Shown in pieces: positions 63,133-64,000 of a stretch of 64,000 nt of DNA. Source of the DNA: Leifsonia tongyongensis (GTDB lineage: Bacteria > Actinomycetota > Actinomycetes > Actinomycetales > Microbacteriaceae); the NCBI RefSeq assembly GCF_010686705.1, contig NZ_JAAGWY010000001.1:310001-374000 (forward strand). Direction: 5' to 3'. Made by a program: the position numbers and the translations under genes. Every line of letters begins with the position of its first letter. Position 1 is the first letter of the stretch. The notes beneath the pieces are model-generated. The model saw only the letters and a program-made list of their open reading frames with translations. It had not been told where the DNA came from and did no database searches.

Positions 63133-64000
63133 TGCGATTCCGGCGCAAGGCCGGCGCGCTGGCGGCGATCGTCGGACTGCTCGCTCTGACAGCGTGCCAG
63201 TCCGCCCACACGGAGCCACCTGCGGCGACGGTCGGCGCCTCGGCCGTCTTTCCCGACGCCCAGGTCAAGCCACTCGTGGGCGCGCTCCCCCAGCGAAGCG
63301 TCTCCCCGCCACCGGCGACGCGTCTCGCCTCGGGCCTGATCCCGCCCACGAACCGCTGGTATTCGGGCCTCGTCTTCGGCGCCAAGCCGCAACCGGTCTT
63401 TCCGCTCCCACTGTCGTTCGCGCTCACCGCCTCGGGGTTCGCGTTCGGCCTTCCCAGCGTCACGGCGAATCCAACGGTCATCGCAGGCGGCTACGCGCCG
63501 CAGGTCGCTCTGGATGCAGGCGCAGGCGGCGCCACCGTGACGGCCTACGACGACGTGTCCGTGACCCTCGAATTCCACACCGCATCCGGGGCGCGAATCG
63601 GTCACACCACCATCGCCGAGGGTTCCCCCCTCGTCGGTTTCACGGCCGACAGCCCCGTCACGCTCGCGTCGTCGGCCGCCTTCGCACCGGGCGCGGGCCT
63701 GACGGCCGACCGCTCTCTCGCCGTCGCGTCGATCGGCGGCCGGCAGTACGCCGCGCTCACCCCGACCGGCGCCTTCACGGAGTCCCGGAACCGCATGCGG
63801 CTGGCGCGCGGCCAGAGCATCGTCCTCTTCCCCGTTCCGACCGGATCGACCCCCGACAAGGTCGCCCAGGCGGTGAGCGGCCCACTCCTGTCCGTCTCGA
63901 CCGGCTATTCGACCGGGCCCGCCACCGCGACGACCGCCCTGGACTACCGCGCCGGCGGCGGGAGCACGGTCTTCGCGGCCCTTCCCACCCAGTCGCCGCT
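63132..64000 (+). CDS. GH81-like lipoprotein (endo-beta-1,3-glucanase family), 3' end beyond window
   Basis: Translated by hand from the ATG sharing one base with the HlyD-like stop; it is open to the window end (about 289 residues seen). The signal peptide ends in LTAC (Cys22). 'LIPPTNRWYSGLVFG' and 'QPVFPLPLSFAL' match the N-terminal part of GH81 beta-1,3-glucanases. The catalytic C-terminal half lies outside the window. A surface-bound glucanase next to a polysaccharide synthase would trim or release the polymer. Confidence 0.78.
   Translation, partial: MRFRRKAGALAAIVGLLALTACQSAHTEPPAATVGASAVFPDAQVKPLVGALPQRSVSPPPATRLASGLIPPTNRWYSGLVFGAKPQPVFPLPLSFALTASGFAFGLPSVTANPTVIAGGYAPQVALDAGAGGATVTAYDDVSVTLEFHTASGARIGHTTIAEGSPLVGFTADSPVTLASSAAFAPGAGLTADRSLAVASIGGRQYAALTPTGAFTESRNRMRLARGQSIVLFPVPTGSTPDKVAQAVSGPLLSVSTGYSTGPATATTALDYRAGGGSTVFAALPTQSP

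Overview
The window is a dense, very GC-rich stretch of what looks like an actinobacterial chromosome. Codon use (GTG starts, ATGA stop/start overlaps), a seven-iron FdxA-type ferredoxin, CWB2 cell-wall repeats, a MobA-MoeA fusion and an Etf/cytochrome b cluster suit the Micrococcales, perhaps Microbacteriaceae. The family-level guess is inference. I saw no rRNA, CRISPR array, prophage or replication origin. One tRNA gene (Ser, CGA) is present.

Layout. 1-1082: a window-truncated SRPBCC gene and its ArsR regulator, with a perfect 24-bp palindrome at the regulator's start, then a TM2 gene. 1339-13543: a 12-gene assimilatory sulfur operon. It holds siroheme sulfite/nitrite reductase, CysH, CysD, CysN, an SsuABC-like importer, siroheme synthesis genes at two points, and the NADPH-ferredoxin reductase/ferredoxin pair that should feed the reductase. 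14245-22412: an amino-sugar or beta-glycoside uptake locus with a GntR/UTRA regulator, PfkB kinase, sugar ABC importer, NagB-like isomerase, GH4 glycosidase and GlcNAc-kinase-like protein. 22534-24549: a secreted CWB2 protein fused to a glucuronyl C5-epimerase-like domain. 24616-27613: proton-translocating transhydrogenase.

27614-32968 is the most interesting part. A lower-GC island of about 5.4 kb sits between two copies of a 25-bp direct repeat, one of which is the 3' end of pntB. It carries a tightly coupled minus-strand operon: a 23-codon precursor-like peptide gene behind a strong ribosome binding site, a 13-bp-stem hairpin, a ThiF/MccB-like adenylating enzyme, a family-5 peptide-binding protein with no signal peptide, a JmjC/cupin-like protein with an altered metal site, and an MFS exporter. 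The order peptide - hairpin - adenylating enzyme - exporter recalls microcin C operons, but the peptide ends in Ser rather than Asn and two extra proteins are present. I consider it a candidate undescribed class of modified peptide.

33027-38706: molybdenum cofactor and formate-dehydrogenase-like locus. 38789-44734: secreted and surface proteins (DUF3494 adhesin, YncE/phosphoesterase), an esterase and a beta-carbonic anhydrase. 44809-50939: two acyl-CoA dehydrogenases, EtfAB and a cytochrome b-like membrane protein, probably one route from acyl-CoA oxidation to the quinone pool. 51022-54420: small membrane and hypothetical genes and a secreted metallophosphoesterase. 55062-56647: an AbiE toxin-antitoxin locus with an intact antitoxin, two spaced inverted-repeat operators and a frameshifted toxin, next to tRNA-Ser. 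56939-60156: SGNH hydrolase, alpha/beta hydrolase and radA. 60245-60420: a 31-bp tandem repeat. 60683-64000: GT2 synthase, HlyD-like protein and GH81-like lipoprotein, probably a secreted beta-glucan locus that runs off the window.
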